A stretch of DNA of 64,000 nt from Sphingomonas sp. Leaf21 (GCF_916858675.1 NZ_CAKASM010000001.1:1-64000), one strand, 5' to 3'; positions 48,568-59,366 are shown, numbered from the stretch's first letter. Notes: generated by a model from the letters alone, not told the origin. Translations and numbers: made by a program.

Positions 48568-48930
48568 ATGGCGGTGCCGATGACAGAGCCCGTGCAGATC
48601 CTCATCGTCGAGGACGAACCCCTAATCGCCATGATGCTCGAGGATTTCCTGGACGTCCTCGACAAACAGGTCGCGGGCACCGTGGACAGCGTGGATGACG
48701 CGCTGGCCCGTGTCGCGCTGGGCGGTATCGACGCCGCCATCCTCGACGTCAACCTGCGTGGCGGCCAGAAGAGCACCCCCGTCGCCGAAGCGTTGGCGGA
48801 ACGCGGCGTGCCCTTCGTTTTCGCGACCGGCGGGTCGGACGATTCGGTCGATGAGCGATTCCGCGACCGCCCGCGCCTGCAAAAGCCGTTCACGATGGAC
48901 GGCGTGGCCAAGGCCCTCGGTTCTCTCTGA
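48568..48930 (+). CDS. Single-domain response regulator
   Basis: 120-residue receiver domain without an output domain. VEDEPLIAMML holds the acidic pocket, Asp in AILDVNLRGG is the phosphorylation site and Lys in LQKPF is present. An Ala/Thr site (VFATGG) replaces the usual Ser/Thr-loop context. It starts 28 bp after cckA. It resembles stand-alone receivers that act as phosphate sinks or as stress-kinase partners; a direct link to CckA is unproven. ATG 48580 is an alternative start. Confidence 0.88.
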   Translation: MAVPMTEPVQILIVEDEPLIAMMLEDFLDVLDKQVAGTVDSVDDALARVALGGIDAAILDVNLRGGQKSTPVAEALAERGVPFVFATGGSDDSVDERFRDRPRLQKPFTMDGVAKALGSL

Positions 48931-48936
48931 TCCGAT

Positions 48937-49069
48937 CCTCCCCAGGCCATGCTTGGGGAGGGGGACCGCCACGAAACGGTGGTGGACGGGCACGCGGCGA
49001 GGAAAGCCGCCGTCCCTCATCTCCGTGGTGAGGTCTCGCCGTGCCGGGGAGGGTCATCCGGACCCTCCC
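48937..49069. repeat. Structured intergenic repeat-like element
   Basis: The gap before ilvD folds into several hairpins: CCTCCCC (48937-48943) with GGGGAGG (48955-48961); a GGCACG-GGCGA-type arm near 48989-49000 with TCTCGCCGTGCC (49034-49045, one mismatch); and GGGAGGGTC (49047-49055) with GACCCTCCC (49061-49069). CCGTGCCGGGGAGG occurs here (49039-49052) and again at 34479-34492 just after the MITE-like element. No coding potential is evident. Confidence 0.5.
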
Positions 49070-49120
49070 GAACGAAATTTGCTTGCGTCAAAGCCCGGTC
49101 TCGCGACATAGGCCTGCGCC

Positions 49121-50842
49121 ATGACACGCCAATTCGATAAGTCTCGCCTGCCGTCGCGGCATGTTTCCGTCGGCCCCGAGCGCGCTCCGCACCGCAGCTA
49201 CTATTACGCGATGGGTATCCAGGAAGAGGATATTGCCAAGCCGTTCGTCGCGCTGGCCAGTGCGGGCAACAACTCGGCGCCGTGCAACACCACGCTCGAC
49301 GCGCAGGCCGATGCCGCGCAGGGCGGGGTGATACGGGGCGGAGGCATGCCGCGCCGGTTCAACACGATCACCGTGACCGACGGCATCGCCATGGGCCATC
49401 AGGGCATGAAGTCCTCGCTGGTCAGCCGCGAGGTCATCGCGGACTCGGTCGAGCTGTCGGTGCGCGGCCACTGTTACGACGCGCTGGTCGGCTTCGCGGG
49501 GTGCGACAAGTCGCTGCCCGGCATGATGATGGCGATGCTGCGCCTGAACGTGCCGTCGATCTTCGTCTATGGCGGATCGATCCTTCCCGGTCGGCATCAG
49601 GATCGCGACGTGACCGTCGTCGACGTGTTCGAGGCGGTGGGCCAGCATGCGGCGGGCAATTGTCCGCTTCACGACCTGATCGCGCTGGAGAAGGTCGCCT
49701 GTCCGGGCCACGGCGCGTGCGGCGGCCAGTTCACCGCCAATACCATGGCGTGCGTCGGCGAGGCGATCGGCCTGTCGCTGCCCAACAGCAACATGATGCC
49801 CGCACCCTTCCTCGATCGCCACGGCATCGCCGAGGCGGCGGGCGAGCAGGTGATGGAACTGGTCGCCCGCAACCTGCGCCCGCGCGACATCTGTACCCGC
49901 GAGGCATTCGAGAACGCCGCCCGCGTCGTCGCCGCGACCGGCGGATCGACCAATGCGGGGCTTCATCTGCCCGCGATGGCGAACGAAGCGGGGATCGACT
50001 TCGACCTGTTCGACGTGGCCGAGATCTTCAAGACCACCCCCTATATCGCCGACCTCAAGCCCGGCGGCCGCTATGTCGCCAAGGACATGTACGAGGCGGG
50101 CGGTGTCTATATGCTCATGAAGACGCTGCTCGCGGGCGGCTATCTCCATGGCGACTGCATCACCGTCACCGGCAAGACGCTGGCGGAGAATATCGACGAG
50201 GTTACCTGGAACCCCGACCAGAAGGTGATCTACGACGTGAAGACTCCGCTGTCGCCGACCGGCGGCGTGGTGGGGCTTCGCGGGTCGCTGGCACCCGAGG
50301 GCGCGATCGTGAAGGTGGCGGGCATGAAGCGCCTCCAGTTCGAGGGCGTCGCGAAGGTCTTCGACTGCGAGGAGGATGCCTTCGCCGCCGTGGAGGCGCG
50401 GGCCATCACCGAGGGCACCGTCGTCGTCATCCGCTATGAGGGGCCCAAGGGCGGTCCCGGTATGCGCGAGATGCTGTCGACCACCGCCGCGCTATATGGT
50501 CAGGGGCTGGGCGAGAAGGTCGCGCTCATCACCGACGGTCGCTTCTCGGGCGGGACGCGCGGTTTCTGTATCGGTCATGTCGGTCCCGAGGCGGCCGATT
50601 GCGGGCCGATCGCGCTGGTCGAGGACGGCGACATCATCCGTATCGATGCCGAGGCGGGGACGATCGACCTGCATATCGAGCCATCGGTGCTCGACGAACG
50701 GCGCGCGCGCTGGACCCCGCGGGTGAACGATTATCAGGCGGGCGTGTTGTGGCGCTATGCCCAGAATGTCGGCCCCGCGCATCAGGGCGCGGTCACCCAT
50801 CCCGGCGCCAAGTCCGAGCGCCATGTCTATGCGGATATCTGA
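49121..50842 (+). CDS. ilvD: Dihydroxy-acid dehydratase
   Basis: Iron-sulfur enzyme of valine, isoleucine and pantothenate precursor synthesis. 573 residues. The cluster-binding cysteines are in [17 protein letters not shown] and CPGHGACGG, and the active-site region near the C-terminus reads [11 protein letters not shown]. Length and motifs are those of IlvD rather than the sugar-acid dehydratases EDD or AraC, although the family is hard to separate by sequence alone. The last 14 bp are shared with the next gene. Confidence 0.93.
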   Translation: MTRQFDKSRLPSRHVSVGPERAPHRSYYYAMGIQEEDIAKPFVALASAGNNSAPCNTTLDAQADAAQGGVIRGGGMPRRFNTITVTDGIAMGHQGMKSSLVSREVIADSVELSVRGHCYDALVGFAGCDKSLPGMMMAMLRLNVPSIFVYGGSILPGRHQDRDVTVVDVFEAVGQHAAGNCPLHDLIALEKVACPGHGACGGQFTANTMACVGEAIGLSLPNSNMMPAPFLDRHGIAEAAGEQVMELVARNLRPRDICTREAFENAARVVAATGGSTNAGLHLPAMANEAGIDFDLFDVAEIFKTTPYIADLKPGGRYVAKDMYEAGGVYMLMKTLLAGGYLHGDCITVTGKTLAENIDEVTWNPDQKVIYDVKTPLSPTGGVVGLRGSLAPEGAIVKVAGMKRLQFEGVAKVFDCEEDAFAAVEARAITEGTVVVIRYEGPKGGPGMREMLSTTAALYGQGLGEKVALITDGRFSGGTRGFCIGHVGPEAADCGPIALVEDGDIIRIDAEAGTIDLHIEPSVLDERRARWTPRVNDYQAGVLWRYAQNVGPAHQGAVTHPGAKSERHVYADI

Positions 50843-51206
50843 TCGGCTGCTGCTGGTCGGCGCGCTTGCGCTGGCGGGGTGTTCGGGCGGGCAGGGGTCG
50901 GAGCAATCCGATGGCCCCGCCGCCGCGCAAAAGCCGGGCCTGCCGATCGATTGCGCGCTGGCGGGTGCGCAGGGGTTCAGCCGCGACTGCACGGTCGAAC
51001 AGTCGGCCGCCGGTCAGGACGTGATCCTGACCGTGCGGCATCCCGATGGCGGCTTCCGCCGCCTGCGCGTGACCCATGACGGCAAGGGCGTGGCGAGCGC
51101 CGACGGCGCGCAGCCGACACGGGTCTCGGTCGCGGACGCGAGGCAGATCGAAGTGCAAGTCGGCGAGGATCGCTATCGCCTGCCCGCGACGGTCGGCCCG
51201 CGATGA
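50829..51206 (+). CDS. Small periplasmic lipoprotein
   Basis: 125 residues from ATG 50829 (50823 is an alternative), inside the end of ilvD. Signal [18 protein letters not shown] with lipobox LAGC near residue 18. The mature protein has one Cys pair ([15 protein letters not shown]) and a short beta-rich domain ([23 protein letters not shown]). No known domain. It is translationally coupled to ilvD upstream and to the NAD(P)HX repair gene downstream (ATGA overlap). Confidence 0.82.
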   Translation: MRISDRLLLVGALALAGCSGGQGSEQSDGPAAAQKPGLPIDCALAGAQGFSRDCTVEQSAAGQDVILTVRHPDGGFRRLRVTHDGKGVASADGAQPTRVSVADARQIEVQVGEDRYRLPATVGPR

Positions 51207-52582
51207 TCCCGATCGCGGGGCTCCCGGTGCTGACCGCCGCCGAGATGCGGGCGGCCGAAGGTCGGACCATGGCCGATGGCACCACGGAGGCCACGCTGAT
51301 GGAGCGCGCCGGATATGGCATCGCCGAAGCCGTCGCGCGACTGGCGGCCGGGCGTGAGGTGCTGGTCCTCTGTGGGCCCGGCAATAATGGTGGCGACGGC
51401 TATATCGCGGCTTCGCTTCTCCGTCGGCGCGGTCTGCCGGTGCGGGTCGCGGCCAGTGACGCGGCCCGGAGCGAGGGCGCCCGGCGTGCGCGCGCCGGAT
51501 GGGACGGTCCCGTCGACAGCCTAACCGAAGCGCCCGGCGCGCCCGTGCTCGTCGATGCGATCTTCGGAACCGGTCTGTCCCGTGCTCCGGCGAGCGAGGT
51601 GCAGTCCGCTCTCCGCCGTCTGGCATCGGAAGCGTGGCTTCGCATCGCCATCGACCTGCCCAGCGGTATCGCGAGCGACGACGGTATCCTTCTGGGCGAG
51701 GTGCCACGCTTCGACGTGACCCTCGCGCTGGGCGCGGTCAAGCCATCGCACCTGCTACAACCGGCGGCGTCGCATATGGGACAGGTGCGGTTGGTCGAGA
51801 TCGGCGTTGCCGTCGATAGCGGGGCGCGCGTGATGCGGCGTCCGACCTTGCCTCTGCCGGATGCGGCGTCTCACAAATACAGCCGTGGCATGGTTGCGAT
51901 CGTCGCGGGTAGCATGTCGGGCGCGTCCGAACTGGCCGCGACGGCCGCGCTGCGCGCAGGGGCGGGCTATGTCCTTCATCTGTCGACCGATCCGGCGGCA
52001 TCGGCACAGCCTCATGCGATCGTGCGTCGCCGCTATTCCGCCGACGCGCTTGCGGAGGACCGGATCGGGGCACTGGTCGTCGGTCCCGGCCTCGGACGCG
52101 ACGACGATGCGCGGGCGCGTCTGTCCGCCGCGCTGTCGAGCGGACGACCTTTGGTGATCGACGGCGACGCGCTCCGCCTTGCCGACATCGCGGCCTTGCA
52201 CCGTCACGAACCGCCCAAGATCCTCACCCCGCATGGCGGCGAATTCGAGCATCTGTTCGGCAGCGTCACCGACGGCAAGCTTCGTGCGACCCGCCGGGCG
52301 GCCGAGCGCAGCGGTGCGATCGTCGTCCACAAGGGCGCCGATACGGTCGTCGCCGCGCCCGATGGCCGCGCGCTGCTGTGCCCCGAGGCCAGCCCCTGGC
52401 TCTCGACCGCCGGGACCGGCGACGTGCTGGCCGGAGCGATCGGCGCGATGCTCGCGGCGGGCATGGAGCCGCTGGCGGCGGCGGAGGCAGGGGTGTGGCT
52501 CCATGCGCAGGCCGCGCGGTCCTGCGGCGCGGCATTCATCGCGGACGACTTGGCAGACGCACTTTCCGCCGTCAGAGGCTGA
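51203..52582 (+). CDS. Bifunctional NAD(P)HX epimerase/dehydratase
   Basis: Repairs hydrated NADH and NADPH. 459 residues. The N-terminal epimerase domain (about 1-205) has GPGNNGGDGYIAA and IDLPSGIASDDG. The C-terminal ADP/ATP-dependent dehydratase domain (about 225-459) has TPHGGEFEHLFG and STAGTGDVLAGAIGAM with the catalytic Asp. In E. coli both parts form one protein, YjeF (NnrD plus NnrE). It overlaps the lipoprotein by 4 bp and ends 4 bp before the methyltransferase gene, so these genes form one operon. Confidence 0.93.
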   Translation: MIPIAGLPVLTAAEMRAAEGRTMADGTTEATLMERAGYGIAEAVARLAAGREVLVLCGPGNNGGDGYIAASLLRRRGLPVRVAASDAARSEGARRARAGWDGPVDSLTEAPGAPVLVDAIFGTGLSRAPASEVQSALRRLASEAWLRIAIDLPSGIASDDGILLGEVPRFDVTLALGAVKPSHLLQPAASHMGQVRLVEIGVAVDSGARVMRRPTLPLPDAASHKYSRGMVAIVAGSMSGASELAATAALRAGAGYVLHLSTDPAASAQPHAIVRRRYSADALAEDRIGALVVGPGLGRDDDARARLSAALSSGRPLVIDGDALRLADIAALHRHEPPKILTPHGGEFEHLFGSVTDGKLRATRRAAERSGAIVVHKGADTVVAAPDGRALLCPEASPWLSTAGTGDVLAGAIGAMLAAGMEPLAAAEAGVWLHAQAARSCGAAFIADDLADALSAVRG

Positions 52583-52586
52583 TGGC

Positions 52587-53783
52587 ATGAACGATATCAT
52601 CATCCGCGTCGCTGCCCGAGGTGAGGGCGTGACCGAGACCGGGCGACATGCCGCCTTTGCCGCGCCCGGCGATACCCTGTCGGCTGACGGAGCGGTCATC
52701 CCCGGCCCGCATCACCAGACGCCGCCCTGCGGCCATTTTCCCCGCTGTGGCGGTTGCCAGCTCCAGCATCTCGACGACGAGAGCTATGCGGGCTTCGTCA
52801 CCGACCGTATCGCGGCGGCGCTCGATGCGCAGGGGCTGACCGCGCCCTTGCGCCCGGCGCATCTTTCGCCCCCGCGCAGCCGCCGCCGCGCGACCCTGCA
52901 TGCCGAGGCCAAGGGCGGCCGCGTGATGATCGGCTTTTCCGAGGAGAAGAGCCACGCGATCATCGATATCGCCGAGTGCCATATCCTCGATCCGCGCCTC
53001 TTCGCGCTGATCGCGCCGCTCCGCGGGCTTTTGCAGCGGTTGGGGTTCAGGCGGCGCGGCGACGTGCATCTGGCGATCGCGGATCAGGGCGCGGATGTGC
53101 TTGTGACCCATTTCTCGCCGGATGGCCTGGAGGCAGCGGAGACGATCATCGCCTTTTGCGAACGCCACGGTGTCGCACGCTTTTCGGTCGATGACGGGCT
53201 CGGGGCCGAAACGCGTTGGGAGCCGGAGCCGGTGACCATCACCCTGGGCGGGGTCGCCGTTCCGTTGCCCGCCGGTGCCTTCCTTCAAGCGACGCCGGAC
53301 GGCGAGGCGGCGCTCGTCGCCGCCGTGCGCGAAGCCGTCGGCCAGCCGCGCACCACCGCCGACCTGTTCGCCGGGCTGGGCACCTTCGCGCTCGCACTGC
53401 CGGGCAAGGTCTATGCGGCGGAGGGCGCGCGCGATGCGATCCTGTCGCTGAAGGGCGCTGCGAACATGCAGCATCGCCCGGTGTTCGCCGAGCACCGCGA
53501 TCTCTATCGCCGTCCGCTGACCAAGGCGGAACTGGACCGGTTCGACGCGATCGTGCTCGACCCGCCGCGTGCGGGCGCCCGCGACCAGGCGGACGCGCTG
53601 GCCGGTGCGGAGGTCCGAGCCGTCGCCTATGTCTCGTGCAATCCTTCGAGCTTCGCGCGCGATGCCAAGGCGATGGTCGAGCAGGGTTGGCAGTTGCGAT
53701 GGGTCCAGCCGGTCGGGCAATTCCGCTGGTCGACGCATGTCGAACTGGCGGCGAGCTTCGTGCGTCAGGCTTCGTCGGGATAA
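52587..53783 (+). CDS. rlmD: TrmA/RlmD-type RNA 5-methyluridine methyltransferase
   Basis: 398 residues from ATG 52587. The N-terminal region has the [4Fe-4S] motif [14 protein letters not shown] near residues 48-61, a further cluster Cys in IAECHIL and the SAM-binding block [14 protein letters not shown]. The catalytic Cys is in [11 protein letters not shown] and DPPRAG lies nearby. These define the 23S rRNA m5U (RlmC/RlmD, formerly RumA) group; which uridine is modified is not readable. An N-terminal TRAM-like segment ([17 protein letters not shown]) is shortened. Its last 19 bp overlap the end of the convergent truA. Confidence 0.85.
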   Translation: MNDIIIRVAARGEGVTETGRHAAFAAPGDTLSADGAVIPGPHHQTPPCGHFPRCGGCQLQHLDDESYAGFVTDRIAAALDAQGLTAPLRPAHLSPPRSRRRATLHAEAKGGRVMIGFSEEKSHAIIDIAECHILDPRLFALIAPLRGLLQRLGFRRRGDVHLAIADQGADVLVTHFSPDGLEAAETIIAFCERHGVARFSVDDGLGAETRWEPEPVTITLGGVAVPLPAGAFLQATPDGEAALVAAVREAVGQPRTTADLFAGLGTFALALPGKVYAAEGARDAILSLKGAANMQHRPVFAEHRDLYRRPLTKAELDRFDAIVLDPPRAGARDQADALAGAEVRAVAYVSCNPSSFARDAKAMVEQGWQLRWVQPVGQFRWSTHVELAASFVRQASSG

Positions 53784-54514
53784 TCCGCCGCGACGAAGAA
53801 CAGTCCGTCGGGCGGCGCATTCAGGCCCAGTCGTGCCCGATCCCGCGCCGCCAGCGCCGCTGCGACATCGTCTGGTGACCAGCGGCCCATGCCGACGAAT
53901 GCAAGGCATCCGACCATCGACCGCACCTGATGATGCAGGAAGGATCGGGCGGCGGCGCGGACGTACAGTCGCGCGCCGTCCCGCTCGACGATCAACAGAT
54001 CGAGCGTCCGCACCGGGCTGTCCGCCTGGCAATGGACCGAGCGGAAGGTGGTGAAGTCATGCCGCCCCACGAGATGCCGGGCGGCCTCGGCCATGGCGCG
54101 CTCGTCGAGCGGCTGTGGAACCTGCCACGCCAGCCCCGCTTCGAAGGTCAGCGGCGCGCGGCGGTTGACGATCCGATATTCGTAGGACCGGCGGATGCAT
54201 GAAAAGCGTGCATGCCAGTCGTCGGCGACCTCGACACAGTCGAGGACCGCCACGGGCGCGGGCCGGGCGCGAGCGTTGATCGCCTCCATCAGCCGGAAGG
54301 GCGCGATCGGCCTGGCGATATCGACATGCGCGCGCATCGCCAGTCCGTGCACGCCCGCATCGGTCCGACCGGCGGCATGGACGGCGGTCCGCTCGCCGGT
54401 GATCGCATGGATCGCGTCCTCCAGCGCCTGCTGCACGCTCGGCCCATGCGACTGTCGCTGCCAGCCCATGAAGGGGCGCCCGTCAAATTCGACCCTGAGG
54501 GCGAAGCGCGTCAA
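53765..54514 (-). CDS. truA: tRNA pseudouridine(38-40) synthase TruA
   Basis: Isomerises uridines 38-40 in the anticodon stem-loop. 249 residues. Asp52 in [10 protein letters not shown] is the catalytic aspartate, and [12 protein letters not shown] opens the fold. The start codon is TTG, overlapping the fmt stop as TTGA, so the two genes are coupled. The C-terminus is followed within a few bases by the end of the RNA methyltransferase on the other strand. Confidence 0.95.
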   Translation of the reverse strand: MTRFALRVEFDGRPFMGWQRQSHGPSVQQALEDAIHAITGERTAVHAAGRTDAGVHGLAMRAHVDIARPIAPFRLMEAINARARPAPVAVLDCVEVADDWHARFSCIRRSYEYRIVNRRAPLTFEAGLAWQVPQPLDERAMAEAARHLVGRHDFTTFRSVHCQADSPVRTLDLLIVERDGARLYVRAAARSFLHHQVRSMVGCLAFVGMGRWSPDDVAAALAARDRARLGLNAPPDGLFFVAADYPDEA

Positions 54515-55416
54515 AGTCGCGTGCCCGCCGGAATCGCGAAGCCGCGCAGCAGGTCGTCGGCACCGGACACGCCGCGCCCGGCGCGTTGGACCGTGACGGG
54601 GCGGATGGCCCCCTCGCCACAGGCGATGGTGAGCCGATCGTCCAGCACCTCACCGGCGCTGCCGTCCAGATCCTCGATCGCGGCGGCCAGGATCTTGATC
54701 CGCTCGCCCTGATATTCGAACCAGGCACCGGGGGCGGGGTGAAAGGCGCGAACCTGCCGCTCCAGCGCGACCGCGCTTCGGGTGAAGTCCAGCCGCGTTT
54801 CCGCCTTGTCGATCTTGGCGGCATAGGTGACGCCCTCGGCGGGCTGGGGCCGGGCCGGATAGCGTGCGGGATCAGCGAGCACGCGGACCATCAGGTCGGT
54901 GCCCATCGCGGCGAGTTCTGCGGTCAGCTCGCCGGTGGTCTTTCGCCCGATGGGGGTCGATCCCTCCAGCCGGACGGGGCCGGTGTCCAGCCCCGCTTCC
55001 ATCTGCATGATCCCGACGCCCGTCACCGCATCGCCCGCCAGTATCGCCCGCTGGATCGGCGCCGCGCCCCGCCACCGGGGCAGCAGCGAGCCATGGACGT
55101 TCAGGCAGCCCAGGCGCGGCGCGTCGAGGATCGGCTGGGGCAGGATCAGGCCATAGGCCGCCACCACCGCGACATCGGCGTCATGCGCGGCGAACCGCGC
55201 CTGCTCGTCCGGATTGCGCAGGCTGACCGGTGTCAGGACCGGGATGCCGCGTGCCTCCGCCGCCTGCTGGACCGGCGAGGGGACGAGTTGGCGCCCGCGA
55301 CGCCCGCCGGGACGCGGCGGCTGGCTGTAGCTGGCGACGATGTCGTGTCCGGCCTCGGCCAGCCCTTCCAGAACCGGGACGGCAAAGCCCGGCGTGCCCA
55401 TGAAGATGATCCGCAT
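54511..55416 (-). CDS. fmt: Methionyl-tRNA formyltransferase
   Basis: Formylates initiator Met-tRNA with 10-formyl-tetrahydrofolate. 301 residues from ATG 55416. The N-terminal formyltransferase domain has [25 protein letters not shown] with the catalytic His and the [15 protein letters not shown] block; the C-terminal OB-fold follows about residue 205. Downstream it is coupled to truA. Peptide deformylase (def), its usual partner, is just beyond recR on the other strand. Confidence 0.95.
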   Translation of the reverse strand: MRIIFMGTPGFAVPVLEGLAEAGHDIVASYSQPPRPGGRRGRQLVPSPVQQAAEARGIPVLTPVSLRNPDEQARFAAHDADVAVVAAYGLILPQPILDAPRLGCLNVHGSLLPRWRGAAPIQRAILAGDAVTGVGIMQMEAGLDTGPVRLEGSTPIGRKTTGELTAELAAMGTDLMVRVLADPARYPARPQPAEGVTYAAKIDKAETRLDFTRSAVALERQVRAFHPAPGAWFEYQGERIKILAAAIEDLDGSAGEVLDDRLTIACGEGAIRPVTVQRAGRGVSGADDLLRGFAIPAGTRL

Positions 55417-55470
55417 GGCGATGGTCTCTCTGCGCTGGCGGGATGGCGCGCAACCCCCTATCTGTTCGTC

Positions 55471-56067
55471 ATGGCATCCCCCGAGATCGAGGCGCTGACC
55501 CAGGCGCTGGCGCGCATCCCCGGCCTTGGCCCTCGCTCCGCCCGGCGCGCGGTGCTGCATCTCCTGAAAAAGCGCGAAGCGGCGCTGACCCCGTTGCTGA
55601 CGGCACTGGCGGCGGTGGAGGAGCGGCTGGAAACCTGCGCCCTCTGCGGCAATATCGACACCGCCAATCCATGTGCCATCTGTGTCGATCCCCGGCGCGA
55701 CGCGGGCGCGCTGTGCGTCGTCGAGGAGGTGGCCGACCTTTGGGCGCTGGAGCGGTCGCGGCTGTTTCCGGGGCGCTTCCATGTGCTCGGCGGGCGACTA
55801 TCGGCGCTGGAGGGGATCCGGCCGGAGGATCTCGCGATCGACGCGCTGGTCGGCCGGATCGAGGGGGGCGGGATCGACGAGGTCGTGCTGGCGATGAACG
55901 CCACGCTGGAGGGCCAGACGACCGCGCATTACATCGCCGAGCGGATCGAGCGTTTTCCGGTTCGCGTCACCCAACTGGCGCATGGCCTGCCGGTCGGGGG
56001 CGAGCTGGACTATCTCGACGAGGGTACGCTCGCGCAGGCGTTGCGGGCGCGGCGGCCCGTGGTCTGA
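55471..56067 (+). CDS. recR: Recombination mediator RecR
   Basis: Helps load RecA at gaps together with RecF and RecO. 198 residues from ATG 55471; the frame extends upstream, but this is where the family's helix-hairpin-helix begins ([21 protein letters not shown]). The zinc-finger cysteines lie in [16 protein letters not shown] and a Toprim domain follows ([15 protein letters not shown]). It is divergent from fmt with a 54-bp gap and 44 bp before def. dnaX is not adjacent here, unlike the common dnaX-recR pairing. Confidence 0.95.
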   Translation: MASPEIEALTQALARIPGLGPRSARRAVLHLLKKREAALTPLLTALAAVEERLETCALCGNIDTANPCAICVDPRRDAGALCVVEEVADLWALERSRLFPGRFHVLGGRLSALEGIRPEDLAIDALVGRIEGGGIDEVVLAMNATLEGQTTAHYIAERIERFPVRVTQLAHGLPVGGELDYLDEGTLAQALRARRPVV

Positions 56068-56111
56068 TGCGCCGTCTTGACGGTCCCCGGCCCGCGCCGT
56101 AGCGAACCGGC

Positions 56112-56633
56112 ATGGCCATTCTCCCGATCGTCGAAGTTCCCGACCCCCGCCTGCGTCTCGTCTCCAAGCCCGTGGAGGCGGTCGATGACTCGATCCGTCA
56201 GCTCGTCACCGACATGATCGACACCATGTACGATGCGCACGGCATCGGGCTGGCCGCGATCCAGGTCGGCGTCGACAAGCGCGTCCTCGTCATCGATCTT
56301 CAGGAGGAAGAGGATGAGGAAGGCAAGCCGGTCAAGAACCCCAGGGCCTATATCAACCCGGAGGTCCTGTCGGTCAGCGAAGAGCTGTCCACCTATAACG
56401 AGGGCTGCCTCTCGATCCCCGAACAATATGCCGAGGTGAAGCGCCCCGCCAGGTGCCAGGTCAAGTGGCTGGACGAGAAGGGCGCGGCGCATGAGGCGGA
56501 ACTCGACGGCCTGCTCGCCACCTGTATGCAGCATGAGATCGACCATCTGAACGGCGTGCTGTTCATCGATCACGTCAGCCGGTTGAAGCGCGACATGCTG
56601 ATGCGCAAGCTGGGCAAGCTGCGAAAGGGCTGA
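56112..56633 (+). CDS. def: Peptide deformylase
   Basis: Removes the formyl group from nascent proteins. 173 residues with all three motifs: [18 protein letters not shown] with the metal-binding Cys and QHEIDHLNG with the two His and the catalytic Glu. Type 1 deformylase by its C-terminal helix. Probably co-transcribed with recR. Confidence 0.97.
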   Translation: MAILPIVEVPDPRLRLVSKPVEAVDDSIRQLVTDMIDTMYDAHGIGLAAIQVGVDKRVLVIDLQEEEDEEGKPVKNPRAYINPEVLSVSEELSTYNEGCLSIPEQYAEVKRPARCQVKWLDEKGAAHEAELDGLLATCMQHEIDHLNGVLFIDHVSRLKRDMLMRKLGKLRKG

Positions 56634-56728
56634 TCGGCGCATCGGTCGGGCGTGACGGGCGATTGCCCCTGTTCGATCCCGATCGTTCGTTCTATGTTCC
56701 GGCCTGTCCTTGGTTCTGACAGGTTTAC

Positions 56729-58198
56729 ATGATGCCCGAATTGATCGTCGTCGCGCTGCTGGCGCTCCTTGTCGGGGGGCTGGCCGGATGGCTGGCCGCC
56801 AAGCGGACCGCCGATAGCCTGGCCGCCGAACTGGCGACCGCAAGGGCGCGCGCGGCGGAGGTCGACCCACTGCGCGCGGCGCGCGACGTGGCCGAACGCG
56901 ACAAGAGCGAGGCGCTTCAGGCGCTGGCCGAATTGCGTGGTCGCGCCGCCGATCTCGACGTGATCCGCGCCGCGCGCGACGCGGTCGAGGCGGAGCGCAA
57001 CGCCGCGCTCCGCGAGCTGGCCGAGGTACAGGCGCGCGCGCAGGAGCGCGAGGCGGCACACGCCCTGACTCTGGAGGCGCTGGGCAGGGCGCGCGAGCAG
57101 ATCAACACGCAGTTCGGCGAAGCGGCGGCGCGCGCACTCGAAGTCGCGCAGCGCCAGTTCCTCGAACGCGCCGAGGCGCGCTTCCGCCAGTCGGAAGAGG
57201 CGTCGGGACAGACGCTGAAGGCGCTGCTCGATCCCGTTCACCAGCGGCTGCAACGCTATGAAGACGGTGTCCGCAAGGTCGAGGACGAACGCCGCGATGC
57301 GTTCGGCGAACTCAAGGGCCAGATCGAGGCGATGCGGATCGGGCAGGAGCGCGTCTCGGGCGAGGCGGCCAAGCTGGTCAATGCGCTCCGCAACGCGCCG
57401 AAGGCCCGTGGTCGCTGGGGCGAGCAGCAGCTTCGCAACGTGCTGGAAAGCTGCGGGTTGTCCGAACATGCCGATTTCCAGACCGAGGTCAGCGTCGCGG
57501 ACGGCGAAGGCGGGCGGCTGCGTCCCGACGCGATCGTCCGGGTGCCGGGCGGCAAGGCGCTGGTGATCGATGCCAAGGTCTCGCTCAACGACTATCAGGA
57601 CGCGTTCGGAGCGGTCGACGAGGTCGAGCGGCTTGCGGGCCTGTCGCGCCACGCCGCGGCGATGCGCGCGCATGTCAACGGTCTCGGCAACAAGAGCTAC
57701 TGGAACCAGTTCGAGGACGCGCCCGACTATGTCATCATGTTCGTGCCGGGCGAGCATTTCCTGTCGGCCGCGCTGGAGCATGACCCGACATTGTGGGACT
57801 TCGCGTTCGACAAGCGCGTGCTGCTGGCGACCCCGACCAATCTGATCGCGATCGCGCGGACGGTGGCGGCGGTATGGCGGCAGGAGAAGCTGGCGCAGGA
57901 AGCGCGGCAGATCGGCGCGCTCGGCAAGGAGCTGTATGCGCGGCTCGCGGTGATGGGCGGGCATGTGTCGAAGCTGGGCAAGAATCTCGACACCGCGATG
58001 ACCGCCTATAATGCCTTTGTCGGTAGCCTGGAGAGCCAGGTGCTGACCAGCGCCCGGCGTTTCGAGGCGCTGAACATCGATACCGGGGGCAAGAGCATCG
58101 AACAGCCTCCGCTGGGTGAACAGGCCGTGCGTCCGTTGACCAAGCTGATGCCGGTTGCCGAACTGACCGACGCTGGCGAGGCGGCGGAGGCGTCCTGA
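56729..58198 (+). CDS. rmuC: DNA recombination protein RmuC
   Basis: 489 residues. An N-terminal membrane anchor (MMPELIVVALLALLVGGLAGWL) is followed by a long coiled coil (about 25-165, rich in Ala/Arg/Glu heptads such as LAELRGRAADLD), then the RmuC nuclease-like domain (APKARGRWGEQQLRNVLE, VIDAKVSLNDYQDAF, YVIMFVPGEHFLSAAL) with the restriction-endonuclease-like D-x-K core. RmuC limits sequence inversions between short repeats. A Pro-free, Glu-rich tail ends the protein. It stands alone after def. Confidence 0.92.
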   Translation: MMPELIVVALLALLVGGLAGWLAAKRTADSLAAELATARARAAEVDPLRAARDVAERDKSEALQALAELRGRAADLDVIRAARDAVEAERNAALRELAEVQARAQEREAAHALTLEALGRAREQINTQFGEAAARALEVAQRQFLERAEARFRQSEEASGQTLKALLDPVHQRLQRYEDGVRKVEDERRDAFGELKGQIEAMRIGQERVSGEAAKLVNALRNAPKARGRWGEQQLRNVLESCGLSEHADFQTEVSVADGEGGRLRPDAIVRVPGGKALVIDAKVSLNDYQDAFGAVDEVERLAGLSRHAAAMRAHVNGLGNKSYWNQFEDAPDYVIMFVPGEHFLSAALEHDPTLWDFAFDKRVLLATPTNLIAIARTVAAVWRQEKLAQEARQIGALGKELYARLAVMGGHVSKLGKNLDTAMTAYNAFVGSLESQVLTSARRFEALNIDTGGKSIEQPPLGEQAVRPLTKLMPVAELTDAGEAAEAS

Positions 58199-58244
58199 CG
58201 TTTTATGGGGTTGGTCGTGGGGCGCGCCTGCCGTTCGGGGCGTG

Positions 58245-58264
58245 GCCTTCGACGTCGCTCAGGC
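58245..58264. repeat. Dispersed 20-bp repeat, inverted copy
   Basis: GCCTTCGACGTCGCTCAGGC is the exact reverse complement of 23408-23427, about 35 kb away. It lies in the gap between rmuC and the convergent TrmH-type gene. Both copies are intergenic, which fits a REP-like family. Confidence 0.75.
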
Positions 58265-58281
58265 TCAACAGGGAACCGCGA

Positions 58282-59094
58282 TCAGCCCGCCTTCGCGCCG
58301 CCCTGTTGCGCCAGGACCTCATAGGCCATCACCGCCGTCGCGACTGCCGCGTTAAGGCTGTCCGCCTTGCCAAGCATCGGAATCTTGACCAGCGTATCGC
58401 AGGCGGCCGCATAGTCCTCCGGCATCCCCTGGGCCTCGTTGCCGGTCAACAGGAAGGTCGGGGCCGAATAGCGCGCCGCGCGGTAATCCGATTCGGTGTC
58501 GAGGCTGAGGCCCACCAGCTGGCCCGGACCCTGCCGCAACCATTCGAGGAACGGCTGCCACTCGGTCCGCACGATCGGCACGGTGAACAGCGCCCCCATG
58601 CTCGCGCGCACGGCTTCGACCGAGAAGGGATCGACGCACTCGCCGATCAGGATCAGCCCACCGGCGCCCACCGCGTCACCGGTGCGCAGGATCGTTCCCA
58701 GATTGCCGGGATCGCGCAGGCGCTCGGCGACCAGCCATATCCCGGCCGCGTTGCGATCCAGATCGTCCAGCGTGGCGCCGAGTTCCTCGAACACGCCGAC
58801 GACCGCCTGGGGATTGTCCTTGCCCGACAACTTCGAAAGGATATCTGGCGTCGTCTCGATCGCCTCGCCGTCCGACGCTTCGACCGCGTCGATCAGTTCG
58901 CGAACCAGCGGATGGCTGGCCGAGGGCCTGGCGAAGAACAGCAGTGTCGGGATACGTCCCGTCTCACGCGCTTCGGTCAGGATGCGCAGGCCCTCGGCCA
59001 GGAACTGGCGGGCTTGCTTGCGATGGCGCTTGTCGCGCAGATCGCGGACCCACTTGATCAGCGGGTTGGAATAGGCGGTAATCTCGCGCGGCAT
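58282..59094 (-). CDS. TrmH/SpoU family RNA 2'-O-methyltransferase
   Basis: 270 residues from ATG 59094, with an N-terminal substrate-binding domain and a knotted SPOUT domain. The three SpoU motifs are seen: RDPGNLGTILRTGDAVGA, LLTGNEAQGM and IPMLGKADSLNAAVA. The target RNA (23S rRNA or tRNA) cannot be predicted. Its start overlaps the HPr stop by one base (TGATG), so it is the last gene of the regulatory operon. Confidence 0.9.
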   Translation of the reverse strand: MPREITAYSNPLIKWVRDLRDKRHRKQARQFLAEGLRILTEARETGRIPTLLFFARPSASHPLVRELIDAVEASDGEAIETTPDILSKLSGKDNPQAVVGVFEELGATLDDLDRNAAGIWLVAERLRDPGNLGTILRTGDAVGAGGLILIGECVDPFSVEAVRASMGALFTVPIVRTEWQPFLEWLRQGPGQLVGLSLDTESDYRAARYSAPTFLLTGNEAQGMPEDYAAACDTLVKIPMLGKADSLNAAVATAVMAYEVLAQQGGAKAG

Positions 59095-59366
59095 CAGTCT
59101 TCGCCGAACTTGGCTTCCACCAGCGCCGCGAGCGCCTCGACCGTCGCGTCGGCACCGTCGCCCGCCGCGCTGATCGTGATGGTGTCGCCCATCGCCGCGC
59201 CCAGCATCATCAGGCCCATGATCGAGGTGCCCGTCACCGTGCTGCCGTCCTTGCCGACCCGGACTTCGCACGGCTGTGTCGAGGCAAGGGTGACGAACTT
59301 GGCGCTGGCACGTGCGTGGAGCCCGCGACGATTGGTGATGAGGACGGTCCGCGACTGCTCCGTCAT
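59094..59366 (-). CDS. HPr phosphocarrier of the nitrogen-type PTS
   Basis: 90 residues. His17 in RRGLHARA is the phosphorylation site used by EI; Ser48 in GTSIMGLMM is the serine that HprK can modify. It is the carrier in a phosphorelay EI-Ntr to HPr to EIIA and does not transport sugar. It overlaps EIIA by 4 bp. ptsP for EI-Ntr is not in the window. Confidence 0.93.
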   Translation of the reverse strand: MTEQSRTVLITNRRGLHARASAKFVTLASTQPCEVRVGKDGSTVTGTSIMGLMMLGAAMGDTITISAAGDGADATVEALAALVEAKFGED